Source: Ascoidea tarda (nom. inval.)
Taxonomy: Eukaryota > Ascomycota > Saccharomycetes > Ascoideales > Ascoideaceae
Length of the DNA: 21,130 bases
Direction: 5' to 3'
Assembly (NCBI GenBank): GCA_030560485.1
Contig: JAKTTS010000268.1
Coordinates: forward strand, 1 to 21,130
In this document: piece by piece, positions 1-7,628 of the stretch
Layout: every line of letters begins with the position of its first letter
How positions within the stretch are numbered: the stretch's first letter is position 1
Program-made: the position numbers and the translations under genes
The notes under the pieces: model-generated
Database searches by the model: none
The model's input: only the letters and a program-made list of their open reading frames with translations
What the model was told of the DNA's origin: nothing

Positions 1-425
1 GAATTACTTTTTTTATTATCTATGGTATTCTGCGTTGATGATTGATTATCGGATACCAGGTTATTGTGTCTGTTATTTGCATCAACATAAATTAAAAGCT
101 CTGCAAATTTGTCGAATTTAATAGAAGCATTTGTTTTGCGGAATGATTCTGATAGCAGATCATTATTTGAATTTACTTGATTTGCTTCTTTTATAAAATC
201 ACCACTATCATTATTATTTGGTGATTTAGCATTTGTGTGCAAATCTTTTTCATCTATGGTACCTTCAATTAAATTTGAGTTTAAAGAATGAATGGTATCA
301 TATTTCCTGAATGCTGGAACTTTCACTCTTACTGGCGATGGACTATTGTCTTCTAATGGACTTTCGATATTCTTTTCACGAACTATTTTTGTATTAAGAT
401 TTTCTAATCTGTTAATGTCATTATT
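1..425 (-). CDS. Open frame running off the left edge, probable downstream exon of the 586-1893 gene (partial)
   Basis: Reading the minus strand in the frame whose codons end at plus positions divisible by 3, there is no stop from about 464 to the window edge, roughly 154 codons. The product is rich in Asn, Ser, Lys, Asp and Glu (for example NNDINRLENLNTK, then a SPSPVRVKVPAFRK stretch), much like the neighbouring 435-residue protein. It contains no Met at all, so it cannot start as an independent unspliced gene. A CAG at 428-426 directly before AAT AAT GAC is a possible 3' splice site and sets the start of this exon here. I infer that it continues the 586-1893 gene after an intron. A separate gene with an unseen 5' exon, or a frame break, is also possible. 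The C-terminus lies outside the window. No known domain is recognised. Confidence 0.5.
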
Positions 426-596
426 CTGTGCAATAACAAGAAAAAAAAAGACAAGTCGTTTAACTTACATGATAAAGAGCTCATTCTGTTAATTGTTTTT
501 TTCATCAACCCAAAAACTGTGATCTGTGTTAATAATTATCTTAAAAAAATAAAAAAAATAAAAAAAATTCGAAAAAAAAATAGATTTAATCGTTAC
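426..596 (-). other. Candidate spliceosomal intron (T-rich gap between two open frames)
   Basis: On the minus strand this stretch begins ACAG/GTAACG and is dominated by long T runs, then reaches TTGCACAG. A better donor, GTAAGT, lies at 468-463, followed by a T9 tract and the same CAG acceptor at 428-426. Branch-like ATTAAC/TTAAC sequences occur near 497-490 and 534-529, but there is no exact TACTAAC. The phases do not fit a simple single intron using GTAACG and the 426 acceptor. A fit needs either an acceptor further in (ATTAG near 402) or an 11-nt microexon. The boundaries are therefore unresolved. The gap could also be a terminator plus a separate gene. Confidence 0.3.
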
Positions 597-1893
597 CTGT
601 TGTTGATTTCGTTATTTCTTCTTCATGAATGCTATCAATTGAATATGAAGACTCTTTTGATTCTTCATCACTTAAGTATTCCATTTCTAAATAAAAATTT
701 TCATTTTTTTCAGCCAAATCATTATTGGATTCCATATGATAGTGTTTTTCTGATTCATAATGGAGTTCTGAGTTTATTGATGAATTATCTGTAAAATTAA
801 ATGGACTTTCAATTTCTCCAATTGTTTTGAATCGAGACTCTGTTTTCAAGTTCTGTTCTTTTGGTAAATTCGATTTTTCAATTTCAAAATTAAATTTTAA
901 AAACTCTTCTTCTGGTAATGCATCAATCTGAATTTTATCACGTTGATTTCTTTCTTCCAATGGCTTAAATTTAGAAATATTTTTCGTTTGATTATTCTTA
1001 ATATTTTTGATTTTATTTATCATATTGACCTTATCATTTTCTTTAAAATTTGATATATTTAATCTGTTAAAAGCAGATAAGTTTTTTTTGTAATCAAAAT
1101 CAAAATTTTCGTCATAGTCATTTGAAATAAAAGTTTCTAAGTTTTGAATTAATGCTTGGTTTTTAAATTTTTTATAGCACGATAGTGCCTCTTCAGGAAA
1201 TTGGTCCAAATTTTCTGAACTAATGTGAAATTTATTGGATTCTTCATTTCTATTTTGTTCATATTGAATGTTTGGGTTTCTTAATTGAGGAATTTGCTTT
1301 TTAAGATTTTTAATATCACTTAATCTAAACTTCAAAGATGGTTGTTCTTGCTTTTCAATTTTTTTCTTATTATTAAAATTATTATTAGTCTTTTTTTTTG
1401 TTCTTTCATTTTCATCTTGGGATTGATTTTTTTCGCAAGTATGTACGCGTTGACTTTGATGATGACTTAACGATTTTTTAATATTTCTTAGTCTAAAAGA
1501 AGGCAAATAAGAATTTGGTTTTTTAAATTTAAAATAATTTGACAAATTTCTTGAATTTTGAAATTCTTTCTTAGTGAAATTATCAATTTCATTATCATCG
1601 ATATAAAAAGATGAATAAGTTTGACTACATGAGCTATTATTAATGCAGTTATTGTTATGATTTGAATTTGAACAACAAGATATTACGCTGATTGAGTCAA
1701 TCGATATAAATGATTCACTTATATTTGAATTTAAATATATTGACGAAGGTCTTAAACGAATTAGCTGAGCAAGTTTTGATGCCTTATTATTTAAATTTTT
1801 CAATCTTAAACCTCTTCTCCAAACTGGTCTATGGCCTGAAACATTTATACCCTCTGCTAAATTGGATGATATCGAAGCAGTTCTAGGGGCCAT
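586..1893 (-). CDS. Hypothetical low-complexity protein, probable first exon
   Basis: I do not recognise this 435-residue product. It starts at ATG 1893 and, if unspliced, stops at 586. The N-terminus is basic and Trp-containing (HRPVWRRGLRLKN, residues 21-33). The rest is rich in Asn, Ser, Lys and Glu, with poly-Asn runs (residues 80-82 and 170-172) and an acidic C-terminal third, as in largely disordered scaffold or regulatory proteins. A short motif recurs three times: LRLKNLNNK at 29-37, FRLRNIKK at 133-140 and FRLSDIKNL at 189-197, roughly [FL]RLx[ND][IL][KN][KN]. There is no signal peptide, membrane segment or enzyme motif. The last codons (STTGND) could be read-through into an intron, with the real protein continuing in the 1-425 frame. 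The frame is very likely real because it is long and compositionally consistent; the function is unknown. Confidence 0.75.
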   Translation of the reverse strand: MAPRTASISSNLAEGINVSGHRPVWRRGLRLKNLNNKASKLAQLIRLRPSSIYLNSNISESFISIDSISVISCCSNSNHNNNCINNSSCSQTYSSFYIDDNEIDNFTKKEFQNSRNLSNYFKFKKPNSYLPSFRLRNIKKSLSHHQSQRVHTCEKNQSQDENERTKKKTNNNFNNKKKIEKQEQPSLKFRLSDIKNLKKQIPQLRNPNIQYEQNRNEESNKFHISSENLDQFPEEALSCYKKFKNQALIQNLETFISNDYDENFDFDYKKNLSAFNRLNISNFKENDKVNMINKIKNIKNNQTKNISKFKPLEERNQRDKIQIDALPEEEFLKFNFEIEKSNLPKEQNLKTESRFKTIGEIESPFNFTDNSSINSELHYESEKHYHMESNNDLAEKNENFYLEMEYLSDEESKESSYSIDSIHEEEITKSTTGND

Positions 1894-2486
1894 AATTGTT
1901 GATATTTATTTGATTTTCCTGTATATCTATACTATCGTCTAATGGCGGTTTCAGATTCTTTTTGATATATTTTGTATATTTATTGTGAGAGTAAAGTTTC
2001 TTCTTATCACTGTTTTAAAGTGGACTTGTAGCAAATTTATTGATATAGTTAAGCAATTTAGTTCATGAAGCAAATTCGATTAGCACAATGTTGATATAAT
2101 AACTTGAATTATTTATCTATATTTTAAAGCTGTAAAAATGCTTAATATTTGAAAGTTGGAAGACTTAGCGGTTAATAAAATGGTAGACTTTGGTTGAGAC
2201 TTTACACAGACACAAGAATCAGGAGCTTTATAGCAGTTTTTTTTTTGTTGTTTTTGTTGTTTTTATGATTATTTGCATTTTTTTTAATTTTGTGATTTGA
2301 AAGTATAACATGTAGAAGGTAGTGAATATTATTTGTTGAAAATCTATAGAATCATAAAATATCTAAATAATTAAAAGAAATGCTAAACTAAGGTCAAAGG
2401 TTCATGTTGAATGAGATAAGTAGATAAATAATCAAAAATCAAAAGCGTGAAATAGAGTCAAAATATTAAATGATCATTAGTTAAAA
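1894..2486. other. Intergenic: promoter of the hypothetical gene and 3' flank of ADO1
   Basis: This is 593 bp of AT-rich DNA without a credible gene. A T-rich simple stretch with TTG and TTTTTG units lies near 2236-2263. TATA-like elements close to 1893 (around 1919-1980) could serve the minus-strand gene. I see no RNA gene or repeat element. Confidence 0.6.
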
Positions 2487-3536
2487 TTAAAGACCAGGAT
2501 AAACTTGTTTTGGTTCATATGGAAACGATGGACCAACTTGTTGAATACTGACTTTAGCAGCCCAGTGACCAATATCAATGCTTTCTTTTAGTGGTTTACC
2601 CAAGATTAAACCAGCGACAAAACCACCAGCAAAAGCATCACCTGCCCCATTAGTATCAACAATTTTTTCTGTTTCTAAGGCATGAACACTATATTTATTA
2701 ATGATAAAATCGTCAGTATCGTTTTTATAGGTGACAGTGATAGTTGGTTCTAAACCATGAGTGAAAATCACAGTTCTTGGGTATTTCAAGTTTTCCTTTG
2801 GCGATTTTGCAATTGATTTAGCAATCTCAATTAAATCAGTTGTCGAGGTTAAATTGTGAGATGCAGCATATGATTCAGCTTCGGTTTCATTACAAATGAC
2901 AAAATCACAGTAAGGAAGAACCTCATCTAATGGATCTTTGAAAAATTGAGGGATAAAAGGAGCAGATAAATTTAATACTAATGGTTTATTAGTTTCAGCG
3001 GCATGTTTTCCTAATAATTTGATTGCATCTGGAGAAACAGTTAAATGGAAACCGCCAATATAAAAGGCTTTACCGTTTTCAACGAGTTTCCAGTTTTCTG
3101 GTTTTAGTAAATGAGAAGGTTTAAAATGATTAGCAGCAGCTAAATCAGTGACTAGAGATCTGTCAAAGTTACTGATCAAAGCAACACATTTCCCAGTTTC
3201 AAAATCTTCTTGAAACATGTAATTTGAAGTTAAACCAGCTTTTTCATTGGCGGTTAAAAGCAATTCAGAATATTTATCTTTACCAACAGAACCAAAATAA
3301 ACAACAGATTTTAAAGGTAAGATATATTGAGCAGCTCTTGCAGTATTTTGAGCAGCACCACCAGCAATAAATTTGACATCAGAAAAGCCTAGGACTTCAG
3401 AAAATAATGGAAGATGTTTTTGATCAGCTAAAATGGCATCATTAGCATTTAAATCGTATTTTTTAAAAATCGAGGTATCAACATTACACTGAAGATCTAA
3501 TAATGGGTTACCAAGACAAACAAGTGGAAAAGACAT
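2487..3536 (-). CDS. ADO1: Adenosine kinase (Ado1)
   Basis: This cytosolic enzyme phosphorylates adenosine to AMP with ATP. It salvages adenosine and clears the adenosine released from S-adenosylhomocysteine in the methyl cycle. The 349-residue product is close to the usual 340-350 of fungal adenosine kinases. It is a PfkB/ribokinase-fold protein. The N-terminal nucleoside pocket begins with GNPLLDLQ (residues 9-16, Asp14). The glycine-rich GGAAQNTARA motif is at 59-68. PfkB signature 2, DTNGAGDAFAGGF, is at 294-306 and contains the anion hole and the catalytic base Asp300. The frame runs unbroken from ATG 3536 to the stop at 2487, and both termini match the family (ending SFPYEPKQVYPGL-like). 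It lies between two other minus-strand genes, each separated by about 500 bp, so it is probably transcribed on its own. Confidence 0.97.
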   Translation of the reverse strand: MSFPLVCLGNPLLDLQCNVDTSIFKKYDLNANDAILADQKHLPLFSEVLGFSDVKFIAGGAAQNTARAAQYILPLKSVVYFGSVGKDKYSELLLTANEKAGLTSNYMFQEDFETGKCVALISNFDRSLVTDLAAANHFKPSHLLKPENWKLVENGKAFYIGGFHLTVSPDAIKLLGKHAAETNKPLVLNLSAPFIPQFFKDPLDEVLPYCDFVICNETEAESYAASHNLTSTTDLIEIAKSIAKSPKENLKYPRTVIFTHGLEPTITVTYKNDTDDFIINKYSVHALETEKIVDTNGAGDAFAGGFVAGLILGKPLKESIDIGHWAAKVSIQQVGPSFPYEPKQVYPGL

Positions 3537-4030
3537 GATTAACGAATTTGATTTAAGGAATATCTACAATTATACTTATGAATTCTGTTTAATTCAATTT
3601 GCACTTTGACTCTAATTGGGTTATATATCAGGTTTGTGAATAATCGAAGATACTTTTTTTTTCAGTTTCAAGGTTCAACATATGGTGAAATCTTCTTCAT
3701 TTTCATGTGCAAATTACGTTTTGTGCTTACCAATTGAACCCAGATTACGTTTGAATAGTAAACTGCTAGGAATATCCGAGCGATCCAAAAGCGGGGCATT
3801 TTTGTGAAAACTCAACAAATCCGTTGCTTAGAAAATCCTTGTATGGGATGCGGAAAATATAAACGGAAAGCTTTTCTGTTTTCTTGAAAATATCACGGAT
3901 CGAGCACGGATATCGAAGTTTGATTCTACACACCAATTTGAGAGTACTTTAGTGAATTTGGCGAACATGGGGAATTTGCTAATGGTTTGGTTTATGATTT
4001 TGTCTATAATTTAAAGAAAATAAATGGATT
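3537..4030. promoter_or_regulatory. ADO1 upstream region with a phased CACGGAT repeat
   Basis: This 494 bp interval holds the ADO1 promoter and the ECM31 3' flank. CACGGAT occurs twice, at 3894-3900 and 3905-3911, exactly 11 bp apart, so on the same face of the helix. Related ATCCG cores lie at 3774-3778 (ATCCGAG) and 3820-3824 (ATCCGTT). That makes a possible transcription-factor site cluster about 120-370 bp upstream of ATG 3536. No gene is seen here. The regulator is unknown. Confidence 0.3.
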
Positions 4031-5113
4031 TCAATCTACATCCAGGTGAAATGACTGCAAGTCTTTCAATGGGTAGGTTTTAATCTTTTCAGCTATCTCC
4101 AAAAAGTCTAAATACACCGAATTTTTGATGGTGAATGTATGTATACCAGTTTCTGGATATACTCTGGTCTTCACATCATGGTTGTACTTTTTAATCGCAG
4201 AAACTCCCTTTTCTAAAAAATTCTCATATGGTTTAACAAACTTAGGCAAGGAGTTAACTCCATGCATACCTAGTAGATCACTCTGAACAATAACTTGAGC
4301 GCTTGTGTAATTTCCTGCACCGATACCAATTGTTGGTATTGAAACGTTCTCGGTTATATATTTAGCCAATTTTTGAGGAATGCACTCTAGCAAAAGTAGT
4401 TTAGCACCAGTTTTTTGCAAGCATAGAGCATTTTTAAAAATTTCTAAAGCATTACTAACATTCTTTCCCTGCGCTTTAAAACCACCTAACGAATTATGAC
4501 GTTGGGGAGTTAAACCAATATGACCAACCACCGGGATTCCAATTGATGATAGTTTTTTTATCGTATCAAGATACTCAACTCCTCCTTCTAGTTTGACTGC
4601 ATTGGCTCCATTTTTGACTAATTGTATTGAAGATTCAACGGCTTTCTCAACAGATGTTTCATAGGTTCCGAAGGGCAAATCTGCTATTAAAAAACTTTGT
4701 CTCACTCCTCTTGAAACAGATTTAACATGATATAAAAACTCGTCAAATGGTAATTCGTTGGTTGATGGATATCCGAGACTAACCATTCCAAGCGAGTCTC
4801 CAACTAAAACAATGTCGGTTTTAGCTAGGTCTGCAAATTTCCCTGTTATAAAATCGTGGGCAGTTAAAACTGTTATTGGTTCTTTTTTATGATAAATATC
4901 ATAGATATCTGATATAGTCTTTCTTCGAATTTCAACAATCTTTTTATCATTATTCAAATCACTGCTATTGGAATCATTGATGTCAAAACTCGGTTGTTGA
5001 TAAACGGATCTTGCTAATGAAAATGAGTGAAACTTTTTGAGATTTCCAGCAAATGATCGATGGAACGAAGGGTTGAACATTTTTATTCTATTGTTACCAG
5101 CCAAAATATCCAT
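4031..5113 (-). CDS. ECM31: 3-methyl-2-oxobutanoate (ketopantoate) hydroxymethyltransferase
   Basis: This is a PanB-family enzyme. It transfers a hydroxymethyl group from methylene-tetrahydrofolate to 2-oxoisovalerate to make ketopantoate, the first committed step of pantothenate and CoA synthesis. The TIM-barrel core starts at about residue 78 (EPITVLTAHD). Metal-site acids by family alignment are Asp106 (VGDSLG), Asp145 (ADLPFGTYE) and Glu176 (KLEGG). The catalytic acid is Glu243 (LLLECIP). GHIGLTPQ is at 197-204 and GIGAGNYT follows later. The 360 residues exceed bacterial PanB (about 264) because of an N-terminal extension of about 75 residues. A second in-frame ATG at residue 12 (position 5080) begins an Arg/Ser/Phe-rich stretch like a mitochondrial targeting sequence. 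The longer start is kept because it is open, but the true initiator is uncertain. Confidence 0.96.
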   Translation of the reverse strand: MDILAGNNRIKMFNPSFHRSFAGNLKKFHSFSLARSVYQQPSFDINDSNSSDLNNDKKIVEIRRKTISDIYDIYHKKEPITVLTAHDFITGKFADLAKTDIVLVGDSLGMVSLGYPSTNELPFDEFLYHVKSVSRGVRQSFLIADLPFGTYETSVEKAVESSIQLVKNGANAVKLEGGVEYLDTIKKLSSIGIPVVGHIGLTPQRHNSLGGFKAQGKNVSNALEIFKNALCLQKTGAKLLLLECIPQKLAKYITENVSIPTIGIGAGNYTSAQVIVQSDLLGMHGVNSLPKFVKPYENFLEKGVSAIKKYNHDVKTRVYPETGIHTFTIKNSVYLDFLEIAEKIKTYPLKDLQSFHLDVD

Positions 5114-5574
5114 TTAAGGATATTTCTTTTATTTATAGAAAAATAGCAAATTTTATTTCTCCGAAGGAACTCTTCATCCGATCGTAAAGATTTGTACAAT
5201 AGCAGCCACGATAAACAACCGCAGTTTTATGATTTTGGAATTCGTAAACAACCAACAGCTTCCCCTGTAAGAACTAGGATTTTAATTTAATCTGCTTTTT
5301 TCAAAGAGACAACTATGAGTATTTTATGGGATACGACAAGTAGAAATACCGGGTAATATATTGTTTACGAACCCCAAAATCACAAAAAAGTGGTTGTTTA
5401 TCGTGGCCGTCATTGTAAAAAAAATCATCATTTTGAGTAATGAAGGTTAATTTTCAACCATCGTTCCTAAAAATTTTCACCACTCATTTTTTGAAGCTGT
5501 TTAGATATAATCCAATTCAACTTGCTTATTGCTTATTGTTCGCGCCTATTGTTTATTTGTTACTTATACATTTA
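5114..5574. other. Intergenic upstream of ECM31, containing a foldback element
   Basis: This 461 bp region holds the ECM31 promoter (minus strand) and the 3' flank of the RAI1-like locus. Its centre is occupied by the long inverted repeat described separately. The remainder is AT-rich, with nothing else recognisable. Confidence 0.5.
5195..5417. repeat. Long imperfect inverted repeat (foldback, MITE-like)
   Basis: Two 57 bp arms, 5195-5251 and 5361-5417, are reverse complements at 48 of 57 positions without gaps. They are separated by a 109 bp spacer. Perfect blocks include GCCACGATAAACAACC (5205-5220), GATTTTGG (5231-5238) and TTCGTAAACAA (5241-5251). The outer ends read TACAAT and ATTGTA, so a TA dinucleotide flanks both sides, as a Tc1/mariner-type target duplication would. 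There is no coding capacity. Each arm carries two matches to the forkhead consensus RTAAAYA (ATAAACA and GTAAACA), making four sites in all. It may be a decayed miniature inverted-repeat element or a regulatory hairpin. The family is unknown, and no second copy is visible in the window. Confidence 0.7.
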
Positions 5575-6673
5575 TTATAAGCTCTTCCTATGACTGGTAA
5601 ACTCTTTTGAAAGTAACAAACTTCTGGTTCTCTCAATTTCTATCTGATCAGCAAGCTCAATTAATCCTAAATAGTTTTGCACTTGATTATACTTTAATCT
5701 GAATGCTTTCCTTTCGTCTCTAGGAATTGAGCATAATATCCACCTGCAAGCTAGTCCAAACCAATTCAAGTATTTGTGAACATGAGTAGTCAACGACGCT
5801 CCAATGAAATTAGTATGAAGTTTTTCAATCCTAGATAAATTAAAATTTTCATCTCTATGTCCTACGACTATTTTTTCCATTCCACCAAAAAGACATTGAG
5901 AGTATATTCTTAGAAATTTAAATTTAGATTTTTTGTGAAAAGAGGGCTCTCCCATTTTATAACTTGTAAAATTTGAAAAATAATGTGAAACAAAAAGAGA
6001 TTTAATTTCAACATAATCTTTCAAATCAATTTTTTTTTTGATCTACAGATGCGGCAACAGCATAATGAACTTATGATTTAATTAAAAATAAAATCTTATC
6101 CGGGCAGCCCCTCCAAGTTTTATTATCAACTGCCATATCAAACTTCACAACTGAATTGAATTTTGTATGGTTATTGAAATTCTTTAAATCCTTTCTCATG
6201 ATTTCATCTTTTTTATTAATTGTTATTTTCATTTCAATACTTTTATCTTTGTTTAATATTGTGCTTTTTGTCAAATAATAACTAATCACTTTTTGATCGT
6301 AAAAATCAAAAGCTTTAGACAAGTAAATTGATCCATCAAAATAGCAAAGATCAAATTCGCAATTCCTTTGAAAACAAATAATTGTGGCTAGCAATGATAG
6401 ACAGCTTTTGGTAGATATAAAATTGATATCATTTTCAAAAGTTTTTTTTTTTTTTTCATATTCTTTCAACCTTTTTAAAAATAAATCAAATTTGCATGAA
6501 GACATATCAAATTCGAATAATGAAAACTGTTCATAATCGGTATATAAGTTGATTTGCTCAAAGCAATCTGTATCCACATCAGAATCGTAATACACTAATG
6601 AACTAAAATCTTCTTTTTTTATTTCACCTTTATTAGTTGAATAGCAGAAGATTTCCTTGGGATTGCTTTTCAT
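5575..6673 (-). pseudogene. RAI1/DXO-family decapping nuclease relative, split and with degenerate active site
   Basis: Two adjacent minus-strand frames together match Rai1 from end to end. The first, ATG 6673 to the stop at 6071 (200 codons), starts like Rai1 (PKEIFCYS, residues 5-12) and carries the central fold. The second, open from 6042 to 5575 (about 155 codons, with no ATG at its head), holds DYVEIKS and then a C-terminal half closely resembling Rai1: a CLFGGMEKIVVGH strand, NWFGLACRWILCSIPRDE and a terminal HRKSL. Combined length (about 355) is near the 387 of S. cerevisiae Rai1. The frames differ and stops separate them. No canonical donor is visible, though CTGTAG before 6042 resembles an acceptor. 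Of the family motifs, the EhK motif survives (VEIK). The Arg of motif I (now ISTK, 86-89), the Glu of GhxhE (now DQKVI, 126-130) and the EhD (now CPD, 190-192) are lost. Rai1 normally acts with Rat1 in nuclear 5'-end quality control. This locus is probably a dying paralogue, or a non-catalytic spliced gene. Confidence 0.75.
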
Positions 6674-7628
6674 TCGAAACGGTTCAATTATAAAGTTTCT
6701 AGATAGACTTAGTGGTAATGCTAAACTTTGGACATAGCTATCAAGTTCTTCATGTCAAAATGTTGGTCTTTGAATATAATAGCTGTTCGAACCTTCCATT
6801 TAAAGCCTTCGGATGTTTATGTCTCTATTTTGGTATATCTCTTTGAACTGATCCAAATAAATAACATGATTTAGGATATATTACATTATTTATATACTCC
6901 TTCAAACTTGTCTTTTAAAATTTACTCAATTGAGCAGGTATTAACTTTCAATTATCACTTTTTTTTTGGACTCTTTTCATAAAACCTTCCTTATTAATTA
7001 GGAAAATAGAAGATTGCTTGCAAGTTACCTTATTATGTCAAAGTCACAGTTTGTTCTAATTGTATAGAAAAAAGTATGCTTATCATATAACAAATTGTCA
7101 GAGAAGCATTTGAAAAGGAGTCTAAACACTAAACAAAATAAACCTACAATTGCTTGATTAAATTGCGCTTTTCTACTCTTATTTTGTTTTTAAAAACGTA
7201 CAACAGTACCCTGCTGAAGTCTAGCGAATTCCAGCGGACAAATATCAATTATTGAGGGGGATTTGCTGCTTCATGCATTTTTATAGAGCAAAAAGCTTTG
7301 TAATCCATTTGAAAGAATCAAATCTGTCTCAAACTTCAATGCTGAACTGTTATATGTTGTTGAACAGGATGGAGATGGAATAGTACACAATTGAGTCTTT
7401 TGAATCGATCAAGTGTTCACTGGAGTGTGAACTTTGTAGCAGCTTAAACTGCAAGAAGGTTAGTGATAAAGAGTACTTTAGTCCTATAAATCACTTTGCA
7501 ATGTGGCCAATAGGGCTAGAAATTTGAATAAAACCACCACTATTAGCTTCTTTTTTTGCAACTGTTTGTTTTTATGGAACCACTGACAACCACATTGTAA
7601 TTTAGCTAATTTGTTAAATGATTATAGG
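6674..7628. promoter_or_regulatory. Divergent intergenic region between the RAI1-like locus and the OYE gene
   Basis: This 955 bp region has no credible gene. An AGGGG stress-response-element core lies at 7255-7259. A CAGCGGA motif (reverse TCCGCTG) at 7232-7238 also appears in the promoter of the ABC transporter at the right end. Both sit about 370-400 bp upstream of ATG 7629. I see no exact Yap1 site. No RNA gene was found. Confidence 0.3.

Noticed and set aside
6043-6140. Intron joining the two RAI1-like frames
   Set aside because: CTGTAG at 6043 could be an acceptor, but no GTATGT- or GTAAGT-like donor in phase is visible and the catalytic acids would still be missing. Not adopted, though not excluded.
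6783-6792. GTTCGAAC, similar to a tRNA T-loop/B box
   Set aside because: The flanking bases do not pair into a T-stem on either strand and no A box lies at the right distance.
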